NCBI GenBank assembly: GCA_965112735.1
Contig: OZ218957.1
Coordinates: forward strand, 2,542,001 to 2,606,000
DNA length: 64,000 bases
Origin: Phaeosaccion multiseriatum
Lineage: Eukaryota; Ochrophyta, other classes
Direction: 5' to 3'
The notes beneath the pieces are model-generated. The model was not told the DNA's origin and did no database searches. It saw nothing but the letters and a program-made list of their open reading frames with translations. Positions 22,166-33,095 of this stretch are shown in pieces (position 1 is the stretch's first letter; each line of letters opens with the position of its first letter). The translations under genes and the position numbers were made by a program.

Positions 22166-25013
22166 GCTCACTCACTCCATCACTCACCGGAGACTTGCCC
22201 AGCACTTCTCTAACCCAATCCACCTCAAGGCCCTCCACCAAGTGGTTCTCCGTCATCGGCTCGGGGTCTTCGTCAAATGGCACAAAGTCCACCAAATTGC
22301 AGCTGGCCGTGGGGTGGCCCCTCCAGCTCCTTGTGGAGAAGTCAACAAGCGTGAAATCCTCCAACTGCTCGAGCGTCCGCTGTTTGCCGAGGCCGTAGGG
22401 GCCGTAGCGAATCTCGTCTATCTTGGCGGGGTCAGTTTCCCCGCCTGGCATGCCGAGGAGGGTCCACAGCCGAACCTTTGCCGACTGTTATTTTTTCATG
22501 TGTTTTTTTATTGTGGTTTGGTTGTGGTTTTGGTGGGGGTTTGGTTGTGGTTTTGGTGGGGGTTTGATTGCGGTTTAGGTGGGTTTGATGGTGGTTTTGG
22601 TGGGGTTTGATTGTGGTTTTTGGTGGTGTTTTTTTGTTGTGGTTTTGGTGGGGTTTGATTACGGTTTTGGTGGGGTTTGATTGCGGTTTTGGTTTGGTAT
22701 GGCACGGGCAAGGCGCAACATAAGGTGAGACAACACAAGCAGGGAGGCAGACAGGCACGCACGCACGCACGCACGCACGCATGCACGCAAAGCAACACAA
22801 ATGGGGGGTGGGGGGGAGGGGAGAGAGGAGAGAGGAGGGTGGGGGGGCGTCAATGCCACAGGGAGAAGGAATGACTGAAGCAGAGCACAGAGGGTTGGCC
22901 AGGGAGGGTAGAGCCTGTCAGGTGTCAGGACAGAGGGACCCAACCGCTCGAGAGAGAGGCGTCGTCGCATGGAAGGAAAAGTCACTCTCCCTTAGTCTCT
23001 CCCTCCCTCCCTTAGTCTCTCTCTCCCTCCCTTAGTCTCTCCCTCCCTCCCTTAGTCTCTCTCTCCCTCTCCTTCCCTCTCTCTCTCCCTCCCTTAGTCT
23101 CTCTCTCCCTCTCCCTCTCCCTCCCCCCCCCCCCGTTCTCTCTCTCTCACCCGCACAAGCTCCGGCGGCACCTTCCTCAGGGGGCTCTGCCACTTATGCG
23201 CGTTGGGTGTGGCGCCCATTGTGTGTTCGTAATCATGCCCAATGTTGCTCACACTCGGGGTGTACACGTCGTAGCCGTGCGTCCACAGCCTGTTGTTGTT
23301 GTTGTTGTTGTTGTTGTTTTTGTTGTAGTTGTTGTAGTTGTAGTTGTTGTAGTTGTTGTTGTAGTTGTTGTAGTTGTAGTAGTAGTAGTTGTTGTTGTTG
23401 TTGTAGTTGTAGTAGTTGTTGTTGTTGTTCAGAGAGGAGCATAGAGGGATAGGGGAGGGAGGTGGGAGAGGGGAGGCGGGTTGAGTTGGGCCAGAGGGGG
23501 GGGGGAGGAGGAGGTGGGGGAGGAGAGGTTTGGATTAAAAGGGACCGGAAGGGCGCCCACCCAGTGTCGGTATCGATATTGATGTTTGAGTATCGGGGGG
23601 CGGGCTAGGGTGTGCGAAACATGACATAACACACACCAACAAAGACATGTGAAAAAATACCACAATAATATACCCAACACGTACGTCACACACATGCGTA
23701 ACCAAACCACGGAATCACGTAACCCACCTGGCGAACTTGCTGAACTCCTCCCCGTCGAAGATTTGGTGCAGATGCGGGTCGTAGGGCACGGCCTTCTCGG
23801 CGTGGCACTTGGAGAAGCTGTACCCCGCCCCCCACGTCGTCGCCATCTTGGGCTCCTTTAGAGCTCGCACGGCCTTGGCCTGCTCGTTGCGCACCTGTTG
23901 TCAGTAAGTCAATGAGCCAGGGAGGAAGGGAGGCGCGAGTCGGCGAGGAAGCGGGTCAGCAAGACAAGTCATAGCCGTGTGGGAACTTCCCTCCCTCCCT
24001 CTCTCTCTCCCTCTCTCTCTCCCTCTCTCTCTCCCTCCCTCCCTCTCTCCCTCTCCTCTCTCACCTGATCTCTAAACAACAGCTCGCAAAGATGAGCCGT
24101 CTCCGTCCTGTGCTGATCGTGCATCTGTGACATGCTCTCCACATACGTGCTCAGCACCGCGTACTCGTTGTTGGGCTTTGCCCACTCCACGAACATCCTG
24201 GCGTCCCAGTCCTGTACGTAATCCATGTGGCTGTCCGTCTGCATACAGAAGTCTTCGTCGCGCATGGTGTAGTACTGCAAGTGACGGCCCCAGCAAGGGC
24301 CGTGGGCATCTGCCGCTTCTACGCGGAGCATGCGGATGTTGTCCCGATACGGGCACTTCCACTTCTTCCGCCACCCCACTCCCTTTTGCCCTACTTTCCG
24401 TCTCTCCTGTGCCTCGTGCTGCTCCATGAGTTCACAATACTTGTCCAGGCAGTCCTCGTCGATGGCCTAAGAAGATCAGTCAAGTGAGTCAGAGCGGGTC
24501 AAGTGTGTCAAGTGTGAATGTGAAAAACGCAACTGCGGCGAGGGAGGGATGGTTGGAGGGAGGGGAGAGCGTAGATGCCCCCGATGCCTCCCTCCTCTTC
24601 CTGCTGCTGCTGCTGCTGCTGCTACTACTACGTATCTCCCACCTCGTTTTGTTGCACCACACCCGTCATGATTCGATGCGGGTACTTGGCCTTCGTGTAC
24701 ATATTCTTTAGCGTAATGCCGCAGCGCGGGTCTCGGAAGGAGGCCATACCCACCCACAGCTCCGTCTGGGGATATCTCCAGGAGTCCGTCTTGATTGGAT
24801 AAGGCTGGGGTCCGTCTATCCGTTTCGTTATGGGCACCCACTTTTTTGATATCCGCCCGTCCCAAAACTCTCCAATCTTTATCCTCTCCCCCTCCGGCTG
24901 TGGAACGAAGTTGGCATCGCCTCTCCTCTCCTCACTCGCCTGTCTCCTCCCTCCCCCACCCCCCTCCCTTTCCTTGTGTATTCGGTCCTGGAGGCCCTGC
25001 ATGGCAGCCTGAA
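21315..25013 (-). CDS. GT60-type GlcNAc-transferase with C-terminal membrane anchor (5' exon unresolved)
   Basis: Six exons in transcript order: 25013-24643, 24466-24065, 23894-23728, 23289-23151, 22475-22188 and 21677-21315, all GT-AG with consistent phases. They give 576 residues plus a missing start that must end in phase 1; an ATG at 25284 is one candidate. Family features of the Skp1-GnT/PF11397 group are ELWVGMASFRDPRCG, KAKYPHRIMTGVVQQNE, EAADAHGPCWGRHLQYY, the acceptor-site-like DSH in MQTDSHMDYVQDWD, VPYDPHLHQIFDGEE and LWTHGYDVYTP. Family members add GlcNAc, in Dictyostelium to hydroxyproline of Skp1 in the cytosol. Near the C-terminus a hydrophobic segment VVAVLSLAILVGLLLWVA is followed by RQRR and a Gly/Lys-rich tail, so the protein looks anchored from its C-terminal end. 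It is transcribed in the same direction as the sulfotransferase upstream. Confidence 0.88.
22500..22695. repeat. GGTTTTGGTGGG minisatellite in a GT60 intron
   Basis: About ten imperfect copies of a 20-24-bp G/T-rich unit (GGTTTTGGTGGGGTTTGATT) lie in the intron between exons 23289-23151 and 22475-22188. On the minus strand this is C/A-rich, and it may act as an extended pyrimidine-poor spacer. Confidence 0.8.
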
Positions 25014-26895
25014 CTGCAAGCACACAGGCCCCGTCCTTCTAAAGCTTCCTCCCCACTGCCCCCTTCCTATCGTGCTGCTGCTGAGTCCGTGGGCACTCTA
25101 CTGGGCGATGTCAGACGCTTTGCCTTTGAGAAGAACTTGATGTGCTTTCTGCTGTTGCGGTAGGGGGGGAAGGTGGAACCTCGATTTTTTTCGCGACGAC
25201 TCCTCGATACCAGCGCCAGCCGGGGGAATCCGAATCCGAGTGATACAAATGGCGACGCTGGTGTCCGCCCACAACTTTTTTCATTTTCTATATTCGACTA
25301 TATTACCCCCGTCCGCACGGTGCCGAGCTGACGCAGCAGCAGGAAGAGCACGCAATGATGTTGTGTAACGTGCACACACGGCACCCCTTGCGGCCCCCCC
25401 CCCCCCCCCCCCTTTTTTTTTTTTTTTTTTGTACTCCTGTCCGCCGTCTAACGCCGAGGGATGAGGGTCAACTCCAGCTCCAGGGTGGTAAAACGAAGTC
25501 TGAATGTCACGAATGCTCGAACCAAACCTGTACCTTGTACTCTCGGCACCGATCTCAGGGGCCAACACTACAAAGGGGGAAAGGCAGGTAATTACGACAA
25601 AAAGGCACTTCCTGTCCGACTGGTCGCCATGGAGGAGATGCTACTTCCTGTTGTGGAGGAGGAGAGGAGCGAGATTAACTCGCTGCTTCAGTCGGGCCTG
25701 CCTGCACAGATGTCTCTGTCTCTCTGGGCCCCCCTTCCCTCCCTAACGGCTGCTCCCTGCGCTGAGATGCACACTCTCTGACGGACGGAAACAAGTCCGC
25801 CCGTACCACCATCGTCACGGACGTGTTCACCATCCGCCCCGTCGCCAAGCCAGCAACCAACCTCCCCCAGAAGTAGTGTCGAGCCCCCGTCTCTCTGTCT
25901 GTCTTTCGCCTCCCCATGACAATAGCCTCGCTCCTATTGAACGCCTGCTCCAAGCAGACCACGGGATGGCACCCCACGGTGAAACAGTCCCATCTCTTCA
26001 GCAGCCCCAGTGCGTCAGTCAGGGCGAGCCCGATTCGTCAAAACAACCCCCTGCGTCCACCTTACCGGAGCAATCCCCTGACATGCCCCAACCAACGAGA
26101 CCTGTACGGGATGCGCCGAGCTCCTTTCATGCTCTCCTCGCCGTGTTTTCTCGTTACACCGCCGCTGTCCACTCACTAACTCATAGCATATCACCAACAG
26201 CCGCCCTCCCTCGAAAAGGGACGATACGAACAGATGACCCACTCCATTCGTATGTGTGTGTGCATGCGTCGCCAGTGGCCAAGTGGTGCGGAAGGAAGAC
26301 CCCTCACAGCCCCCCCCACCCCCCCCCTTCCATCCCAACCCTTTGCACCTTCGGCGCCACCCTCCCGCCTCGCCCTTGCCTTCCCAAGCAGCGAGTTCAG
26401 CCGCAAAAGAGCTGACACTTGACACCACCTCCTCCTCAGCCGCAAAAGAGCTGACACTTGACACCACCTCACCTCCTCCTCAGCGGCCGTAAGCGTCACA
26501 CTTCGCACCCGACCCTCCTCAGCGTCTGAGTCCTCCCTCGGGTATGGCCTGCTCTATCCCGGAGGCGCGCCTTTCCGCTCGATCATGCCAGCCGTACAGA
26601 GAGGGATAGTGTGCGCGTGTGTGATTGTGTGTGTGAGAGAGAGTGTGTGTGATTGTGTGTGAGAGAGGAGAGAGAGCCCAGAGGGGAGGGTCTCGTTCTG
26701 TGCCTGGACTGGCCTGGTGGGAGTGTGCTGGTTGGTAACCCCCTTTCCATGTCGTGCGTCCTCCTCCTCCTCCTCCTCCTCCTCCTCCTCTTGAGCTGGT
26801 CCGGCCCTCGCACTCGTACGTTTGGTGACTTGCCTATCGGCATACTTGCACCGCGCAGGCACAAAAAGGTGCAAGAGGGGCGCTGTATGTACCAC
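25014..26895. other. Unresolved region between GT60 and sulfotransferase genes
   Basis: It should contain the GT60 5' end and promoter. A C19/T20 run lies at 25398-25430. Moderate open frames on both strands (25461-25780 plus, 25977-25675 minus) have coding-like composition but no family I recognise. A 33-bp tandem duplication (GCAAAAGAGCTGACACTTGA) lies at 26400-26468. A (CTC)n run at 26760-26792 and GT-rich DNA at 26605-26660 precede the sulfotransferase stop. Confidence 0.35.
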
Positions 26896-28317
26896 CTAAG
26901 GTGCGTGCTTCCGTCGCGTGCGCGCTTCGTAAAAGTGCTCGTACAGCACTCGGTCAAGCTCCAAACTCGCATTAAGTCTGCCCAGTACGAGGGGAGGCAA
27001 GCCCTCTGCTCGGACTGGTCCCTCAGGCTCAAACCACCTCCAAAACGCCTCGCGCCAGTGCCAGGCTCCCCCCCCACCTACGCCTCCCTCGCTGCCACTC
27101 CCGCCACCCTCCTTTCCGCCGCCCATCTCTGCTGCTGGTGCTGGTGCTGCTGGTGCTGCTGCTGCTGCCCTGGGGCGCCCCTCCAGCTGCTCCAAGCTGT
27201 TCTCTCGAGTGGTTGGGGCCAACTCGGGCCTGAGGAGCGACGAGTGCTCAGTAGAAAGGAACTCAATGGTCTCCTCCACGTGCTCTGTAAAGCCCACCTT
27301 TGGGGGGTCGGATACCCAATGACAAGAGGCAGGGGAAAGGAGGTTCGGGGGGGTAAGCTCCTTGCGGTCCGGCCAGGCCAGGCCAGGAAGAACAAGTAGA
27401 GGGGGGTATAGGCACAGCTCCCGTTAGCGCTCCTGCACCACTGAGCGGCACACAGCTTCAGGCGCTCAGCTCAGTACTAATCACACACACATACACACAC
27501 ACACATACACACACATACACACACACACACTCACCCAGTCGAGGATGCCGTCCATCGTGTCTGTCACAACCGCCAGATGGTCTGTGCCCACCGCCGTCCA
27601 TCCACTCCCATCCTCCCCCCCCTCCTCCTCCTTGCCCCCCCAGGACCCGTCCCAGCCGCGCACGAGGTATGACAGCTGAGGATTGGGCCTCTGCCTCAGC
27701 CCCTGCACGAAGGAGGTAGTGCTTCGAGGGGCGAGCTTGCCCCCCGGGCAGCGGATATCTCCGTTCAAAGCGAACCTTCGTGTTTACAACGCGCGAAAGA
27801 AGTGAGTGTTGGTTTCAGCCTGCTTTGCGCTTGATTTCTGCCCTGCCCTCGTCCTCTCCAGTCCCCCCCCTCGCACCCCCCCTCCCCTCCCTTACTCACC
27901 TCCAGTGGCCACACACGTAATTATAGGCACTAATTGCCTGCGGCAGCGGCTGCCTGAGCATGGAGAATGCCGTGACCTTGCACTCTGGCCTCGCTGCCCT
28001 GAGCCTCGCAATGCCGGGTGCAGCCTCCGAGACTGAGGGCGCCTCCCCTGCGTGAATGTGAAACACATAGTGACTGTTCAGCAGACCTCTGGCCATCCGG
28101 CCGTAGCTGTCTACCCACTCGGCGTGGGAGGAGATCCGCCGGTATCGCAGCGCGGGCTCGTGGGCCTTGAGAAAGCGAAGGAGCGTCTGACCGCCCGTCT
28201 TGGGGACGTGAAAGAAGATGATTGCGCTACAGGCCTCCACCTCTGCCGCGGGAGGCGTCCAGTTCTGCCCTCCTCCTCCTCCTCCTCCTCCTCCTCCTCC
28301 TCCTCCTCCTCCTCCTC

Positions 28318-28356
<39 letters not shown>

Positions 28357-28468
28357 CTGCTGCTGCGGAAGGAACAGGGGGTGATGGCTTGAACTGCAGC
28401 CATACGGTAACAGCGACGCAGAGCACGGCTACCACGCTGTTGATCCAAAACTCAGATGTTCTAGGCAT
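26896..28468 (-). CDS. Type II membrane sulfotransferase, three exons
   Basis: Exons in transcript order are 28468-27900, 27775-27535 and 27297-26896, with GT-AG borders and phases 2 and 0, giving 403 aa. A short cytosolic start MPRTSEFW is followed by one transmembrane segment (about residues 8-26), as in Golgi sulfotransferases. An Ala run, a Gly run and QNWTPPAA make a stem of low complexity. The 5'-phosphosulfate loop is FFHVPKTGGQT (about 85-95), and a 3'-phosphate-type segment is FSMLRQPLPQAISAY. The end has VGFTEHVEETIEFL and LELDRVLYEHFYEARTR, typical of the Sulfotransfer_2/heparan-type C-terminus. It would transfer sulfate from PAPS to a glycan or protein in the Golgi lumen; the acceptor is unknown. 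Its start lies 302 bp from the start of the divergent ankyrin gene. Confidence 0.88.
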
Positions 28469-28770
28469 TTTGGCGAAAGAGTCTTTCCATTAGCCCTTTT
28501 CGCTCTTGTCGCGAGCCATCCAGGGAAGCGGCATCACCAGCAGAAGCGTGAGGCAGTAGGGGAGCTGGGAAGCGTGTAGTCGAAGAGAAAGAGCGAGAGA
28601 GAGAGAGAAGGAGAGAGAGGAGGAGAGGACTTTATTGACTTAATAGGAATCACCTAAGAAACTGAAAGTGTGGGAGTACCTGGTGTCAACGTACAGTTTC
28701 GCCGTCTGCGGACAACCCCTTCCTTTGGTAGGGGCAAGTCCTTTTCTCTTGGGCATCGAGGCAGTCAACC
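28469..28770. promoter_or_regulatory. Divergent promoter region, sulfotransferase / ankyrin gene
   Basis: 302 bp separate the two start codons. It contains a GA-rich tract (28580-28627) and one copy of the dispersed motif TTGACTTAATAGGAATCACC at 28635-28654. No TATA box is evident. Confidence 0.4.
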
Positions 28771-29993
28771 ATGATTCAGGCTGGGCAGGGAGAGCACAAC
28801 CACAAGAAGCTCCTCTCTGATCTGGGGGAGCTTCAGAAGGTAAATAGGAAGCTGTTCATCTCACCAGGTCGGATCCTTCTTTGACTCTTCATCCCTTTCG
28901 CCCCTCCTGCGCCAGACCATGACCCCAGACGCGATTTGCGCTCGCCTCCACCACCTGCACATGGAAGAGGGAGTTGACATCTTCGCGGTGCTGTGCACGG
29001 ACCTGCACAGCGTGGTCAGGCAGGGCGACGTCCGAAGCTTGAGGTTAGTCCGTGAGAGTGCCCGAGGGGATGGTGAACCACGGGCGGCGGGGGGCAAGCG
29101 GGCGTTTTTCATGTAAAATAGGCTGCTGAGACCTACTCTACGCCTTGACTTATTCCAGTGCCCTTCTGCTTCGTCCCAACCCCGAAAAAAGACTCTTCCT
29201 TTCGGATGAAAAGGTCCCCAAGAATGAGAAGGATGACCACGGCGACACAGCTCTGTCTGTGGCGGCGTTGCTGGGCATGCCCATCATGGCCGACGAGCTG
29301 CTCCTGCACGGCTGCGAGAAGGACACTAAGAATAATAAAGGTTGGACTCCTACGCACTGCGCGGCCTCGCGCAATCACGTGCGCATCCTGGAGGTGCTCC
29401 ACAAGCACGGCTCAGACATGAACAGGGGGGACAAGACGGTAAGTAGGAGGGATGGACAGGGATACAGCAGTATTGAAAGTGAGAGAAGCAGAAGCCATAC
29501 TGTACATGAGCAGGGGCGATAAACGGTACGAAAGTGCGTAAGTAAGTCATGGACATGAGCAGGAGCGGTAAGACGGTAAGAGGAACAAGGCTATTATATT
29601 ACTTCGTAGTATTAGACAACAGGTGTGCGGTACTGGCAGCAGCACCGCACTTACTGACGGTCGGCTGTCGGCTGGCTTCATCCATCGGCTCTTTCTGGCT
29701 TTTACTTTTTTCGTGCATGCCACCACCCTCTCATTGCCTCCCTCGCTGCTCCTGCTTCTTCTTGGGACGACCACGACAACGACGACGCCTCCCCAGGGCG
29801 TGACCCCTGTCCACTTGGCCGCTCAAGCCAACAGCATGGAGGCCCTACAGCTCCTCTTCGACATGCACGATGGAGACCTGGAAGTGGTGAGCGCTGAGAC
29901 CAACAGCGGTGTCACCCCCGCACACATCGCCGCCGCAGCTGACAACCCCGACATCCTCCGCTGCCTGCAACGAATGGGCGTAGACCTCGGTGC

Positions 29994-30026
<33 letters not shown>

Positions 30027-30197
30027 CTTGGCACCTGAGGTGGAGCCCTAACCATTGCCCTGAGCCTGAGTCTGAGCTTCCCGGCCGACCCTGACCCCGA
30101 CCCTCTGGCCTTGACCCCGACCCTGACCCCGAACCTCACCCTCACCCTCACCCTCACCCTCACCCCTACCCTCACCCTCACCCTCACCCTCACCCTT

Positions 30198-30241
<44 letters not shown>

Positions 30242-30245
30242 CCCT

Positions 30246-30289
<44 letters not shown>

Positions 30290-30493
30290 CCCCACCCCCA
30301 CCCTGGTGGCCATATAGAGACACGAGACAGAGGAGGAGACACACCGGCGCACAAGGCTGCTCGCTTCAACCACGTGGAGGCCATTGAGTATCTGCAGTCG
30401 GTCGGGGTGGACATGAACGTCCCTAACAACGAAGACGACACCGCACTCGATCTGATGAACATGAGTGGAAGGTACGACTTCGCCGGCCTGTGA
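28771..30493 (+). CDS. Ankyrin-repeat protein, five exons
   Basis: Exons 28771-28839, 28916-29043, 29159-29438, 29797-29989 and 30318-30493 have GT-AG borders and matching phases, giving 281 aa. An N-terminal helical part (AGQGEHNHKKLLSDLGELQK, ICARLHHLHMEEGVDIFAVL) precedes ankyrin repeats with clear consensus: HGDTALSVAALLGMPIMADE, KGWTPTHCAASRNHVRILEV, GVTPVHLAAQANSMEALQLL, GVTPAHIAAAADNPDILRCL and GDTPAHKAARFNHVEAIEYL. These are protein-interaction modules; no catalytic domain is present and the partner is unknown. Intron 4 is filled by (CCCTCA)n. The stop codon at 30491-30493 lies in a sequence that is duplicated 70 bp downstream. The start is the first ATG before a good donor; earlier exons are possible. 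Confidence 0.8.
30112..30302. repeat. (CCCTCA)n array in the ankyrin gene intron
   Basis: About 30 units of CCCTCA with CCCCGA/CCCCTA variants. This is one base away from telomere-type CCCTAA units. The same unit fills an intron of the TLK gene at 35,788-36,130. Confidence 0.93.
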
Positions 30494-32062
30494 ATCAATC
30501 GCCTTCACTATAGGCTTCGCTAGGTGTAGTATCCAGTTCGAGGCAGCGAGAGGGATCGGAGGTACGACTTTGCTGGCCTTTGAATCGACTTTGCTGGGCT
30601 GTGAGCAGTCCAACTGCGACTTGAATGGGTTTGGGTAACCGTTAGGCCTCAGTCCGAGGCGGCGGCAGCGAGAGAATCGAGGCCACAATCACCGCCAGCG
30701 CCGCGCCGGTTTTACTTTTGTGCTTCAAAAAGCGCATGCGGAAGAGCACGTCAGGGCGTTGCGACACGTTCCGAAAGAGTCAGCTCCCTCGACCCAGGGC
30801 CAGCTCAGCCAACAGAGAAAGGAGATCGCGGGGTGAGGCTGGGCTGAAAAGGAGCAGAAGCAGGAACCCACCTCACGCCCATCTGACGGTCTGAGCGTTG
30901 GGCACTTCGATCGGGTTGCGGGCGGTCAGACTGGCGTTACGCCTTACAGGCATGAGTTGCTGGACATGATTGCTGCCTTGACGTTCGGGAGATGCGTGAC
31001 TTGCTGAGTCACTTGCTTATTGCGCCCTACAGCAGTCCAAGGCTAGAGACGCGTGGGGGAGTCCCACGCTCTCTTGACCACCATCGGTCCCAGTACTTCT
31101 AGGGCGCACCTACCGCGGCGTGTGCGTGTGTGCGTGTGTGCGTGCGTGTGTGTGTGTGTGTGCGTGTACGCTTCCTTTTGGTAAAGCTTCGCCGTGGACG
31201 CGTTGGAAAAGAGAAAAGGCGCCACATGGAGTGGCAGGGGGCTTGGAGAAGCCTCGAATACAATCGCTCTCGTGAGGAGCGAAGACCGCAAGGGAGGGAA
31301 GGAGGAAGACAGGGAGGGGTGCAGCGCAACGAACGGTCCAGAAAACAGGACAGGGGGAAATGACGGGACGGATGGTCTGGTGGTCACGAAGAGCTGAGCC
31401 CCCTCACCCGTCGCTCGCTCCCTCCTCTTCGCTGGATCTTATTTCGGTTGACTTGTAATGCCCGCCCGCTCCCCCGCTCCGCCACATGGTGACCATGGGA
31501 GAAGGAGCAGCCAAGACGATGAAAGACGAAGGACTCAAGCCAGGATGAGGGATGAATCGTGCTCGACATCGAGGAAGGTAGTATATAGGTCTGTAGGAAG
31601 AAGAAGGAAGGGAAAAAAGGGGGGAACAATCCACAATCCAGTTTCAGCTTCAGTTTGAACCCTTTCTGAATTTCCAATTGACAGCTCATTGGCCCTCGTT
31701 TTGAATTTCGAGTGCACGGTACAAACACAGAGAGAGCAAGAGGCAGGACAAGCAGCACACAGGGGATACGGAGAGCACGTTCGCGAGGGTCATGAAGATC
31801 ATGAAGTGGAGAAGAGGGCAGGGTGTGTAGGCGTGGATGGTGAGGAGGTTTTCCCTTTGACCGGGCTCTCCTCCCTCTCCTTCCCTTTTCCAAAAGGGCA
31901 TTCACTCTAGCGGGAAAGGAGGCAAGGAAGGGGGTAGCGGAAGCTCACAGAGGTCAGAGGTGGAAGGCAGCGGCCGCAGGAGCTAAAGCCCGCCTAAGAT
32001 ACGGGGGCATCAGCAGCCAGCCAGAGGAGATTTTTGGAAGCACCAGCACCACCTGCAATTAA
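30494..32062. other. Intergenic between ankyrin and TLK genes
   Basis: It holds a second copy of GGTACGACTT.GC.GGCCT.TGA (30560-30583), echoing the end of the ankyrin gene. A GT-rich tract lies at 31120-31165. Open frames on both strands (31043-31387, 31384-31905) overlap each other and match no family I know. The last 150 bp should be the TLK promoter or 5' UTR. Confidence 0.35.
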
Positions 32063-33064
32063 ATGAGAGAGATGGAGCTCAAGAGCGCGGAGGGCTACCC
32101 CGCCGTCGTGGTGAAGGACGAGAAGACGATTCGCAAGATCCACCTCTTGGAGGCTAGGATGCTGGGGGAGCCTGCGGACAACAACTCGTATGACGTCTCA
32201 TCTTCACCCCTCTCCGTCATTGAAGAGCAGCAGGCGGTAGTAGCAGCTGCAGCAACACCAGGGGGCGGGGGGGATGGGGTGAGGGCCCTGCATGGGGGGA
32301 GAGTGGGGGGCGGTAGCGGCGGAATCGGTGGTGTGGGCGGGGGCAGCCAGGGAAGCCGGGGCAGTCGCAGCGGAAGTCAGAGCAGAGGCAGTGACGGCAC
32401 CAGCACGATTGGCTTTGGGGCGGGGGCCATCGTCCTGGGGGGGCCCACCAAGGAAGCCATGATGGGGGGAGGAGCCTCTTTGCAGGTCCTGCACCCCCAG
32501 CAGCAGGGGCGGGAGGGTCTGGAAGGGAGCAGAGGGGAAAGCGACGCACCGGGAGGGTATGGGTCGGCACACGCCCCTTCCCCATCGGCGTCTCCGTCTG
32601 CTGGGAAACGTAAAGCAAAGGCGGCACCGGCGTACGAGCAGCATATGCCTCACTCCCGCTCTCCTCCTCCTCCTCCTCCTCCTCCTGCTCCTCCTGCTCC
32701 AGCTGCTGGCGGGGGAGGGGCTGGCGGCGACGGCAGGGGTGCTACTGCCCAACAGACTGCAGGAAAGCGACAGAGGATATCCAGCTCGAGCCACGGCGGG
32801 CACAACCATGGGGGGAACAGTCGCGGGTCGCACAGTCAAAGCGGTAGCACTCTCTTTGACGGCAGCAGCAGCAGCAGCAACAGGGCCCAAGGCAGCGGGC
32901 CACTGCATGGAAGCCTCTCGAGCAACAGAGTAGCGGGTGGTGGAGGCAACCATCCATTTCCTCCTGGGTCTCCCTCCTCCGTTGTCAGCCTCTCTACCGT
33001 CAACACGCCGGAAAGGCGTGCTTTCGGCAAAGGCGGGCACAGCAACAGCAGCAGGGGAGCCTCC

Positions 33065-33095
<31 letters not shown>

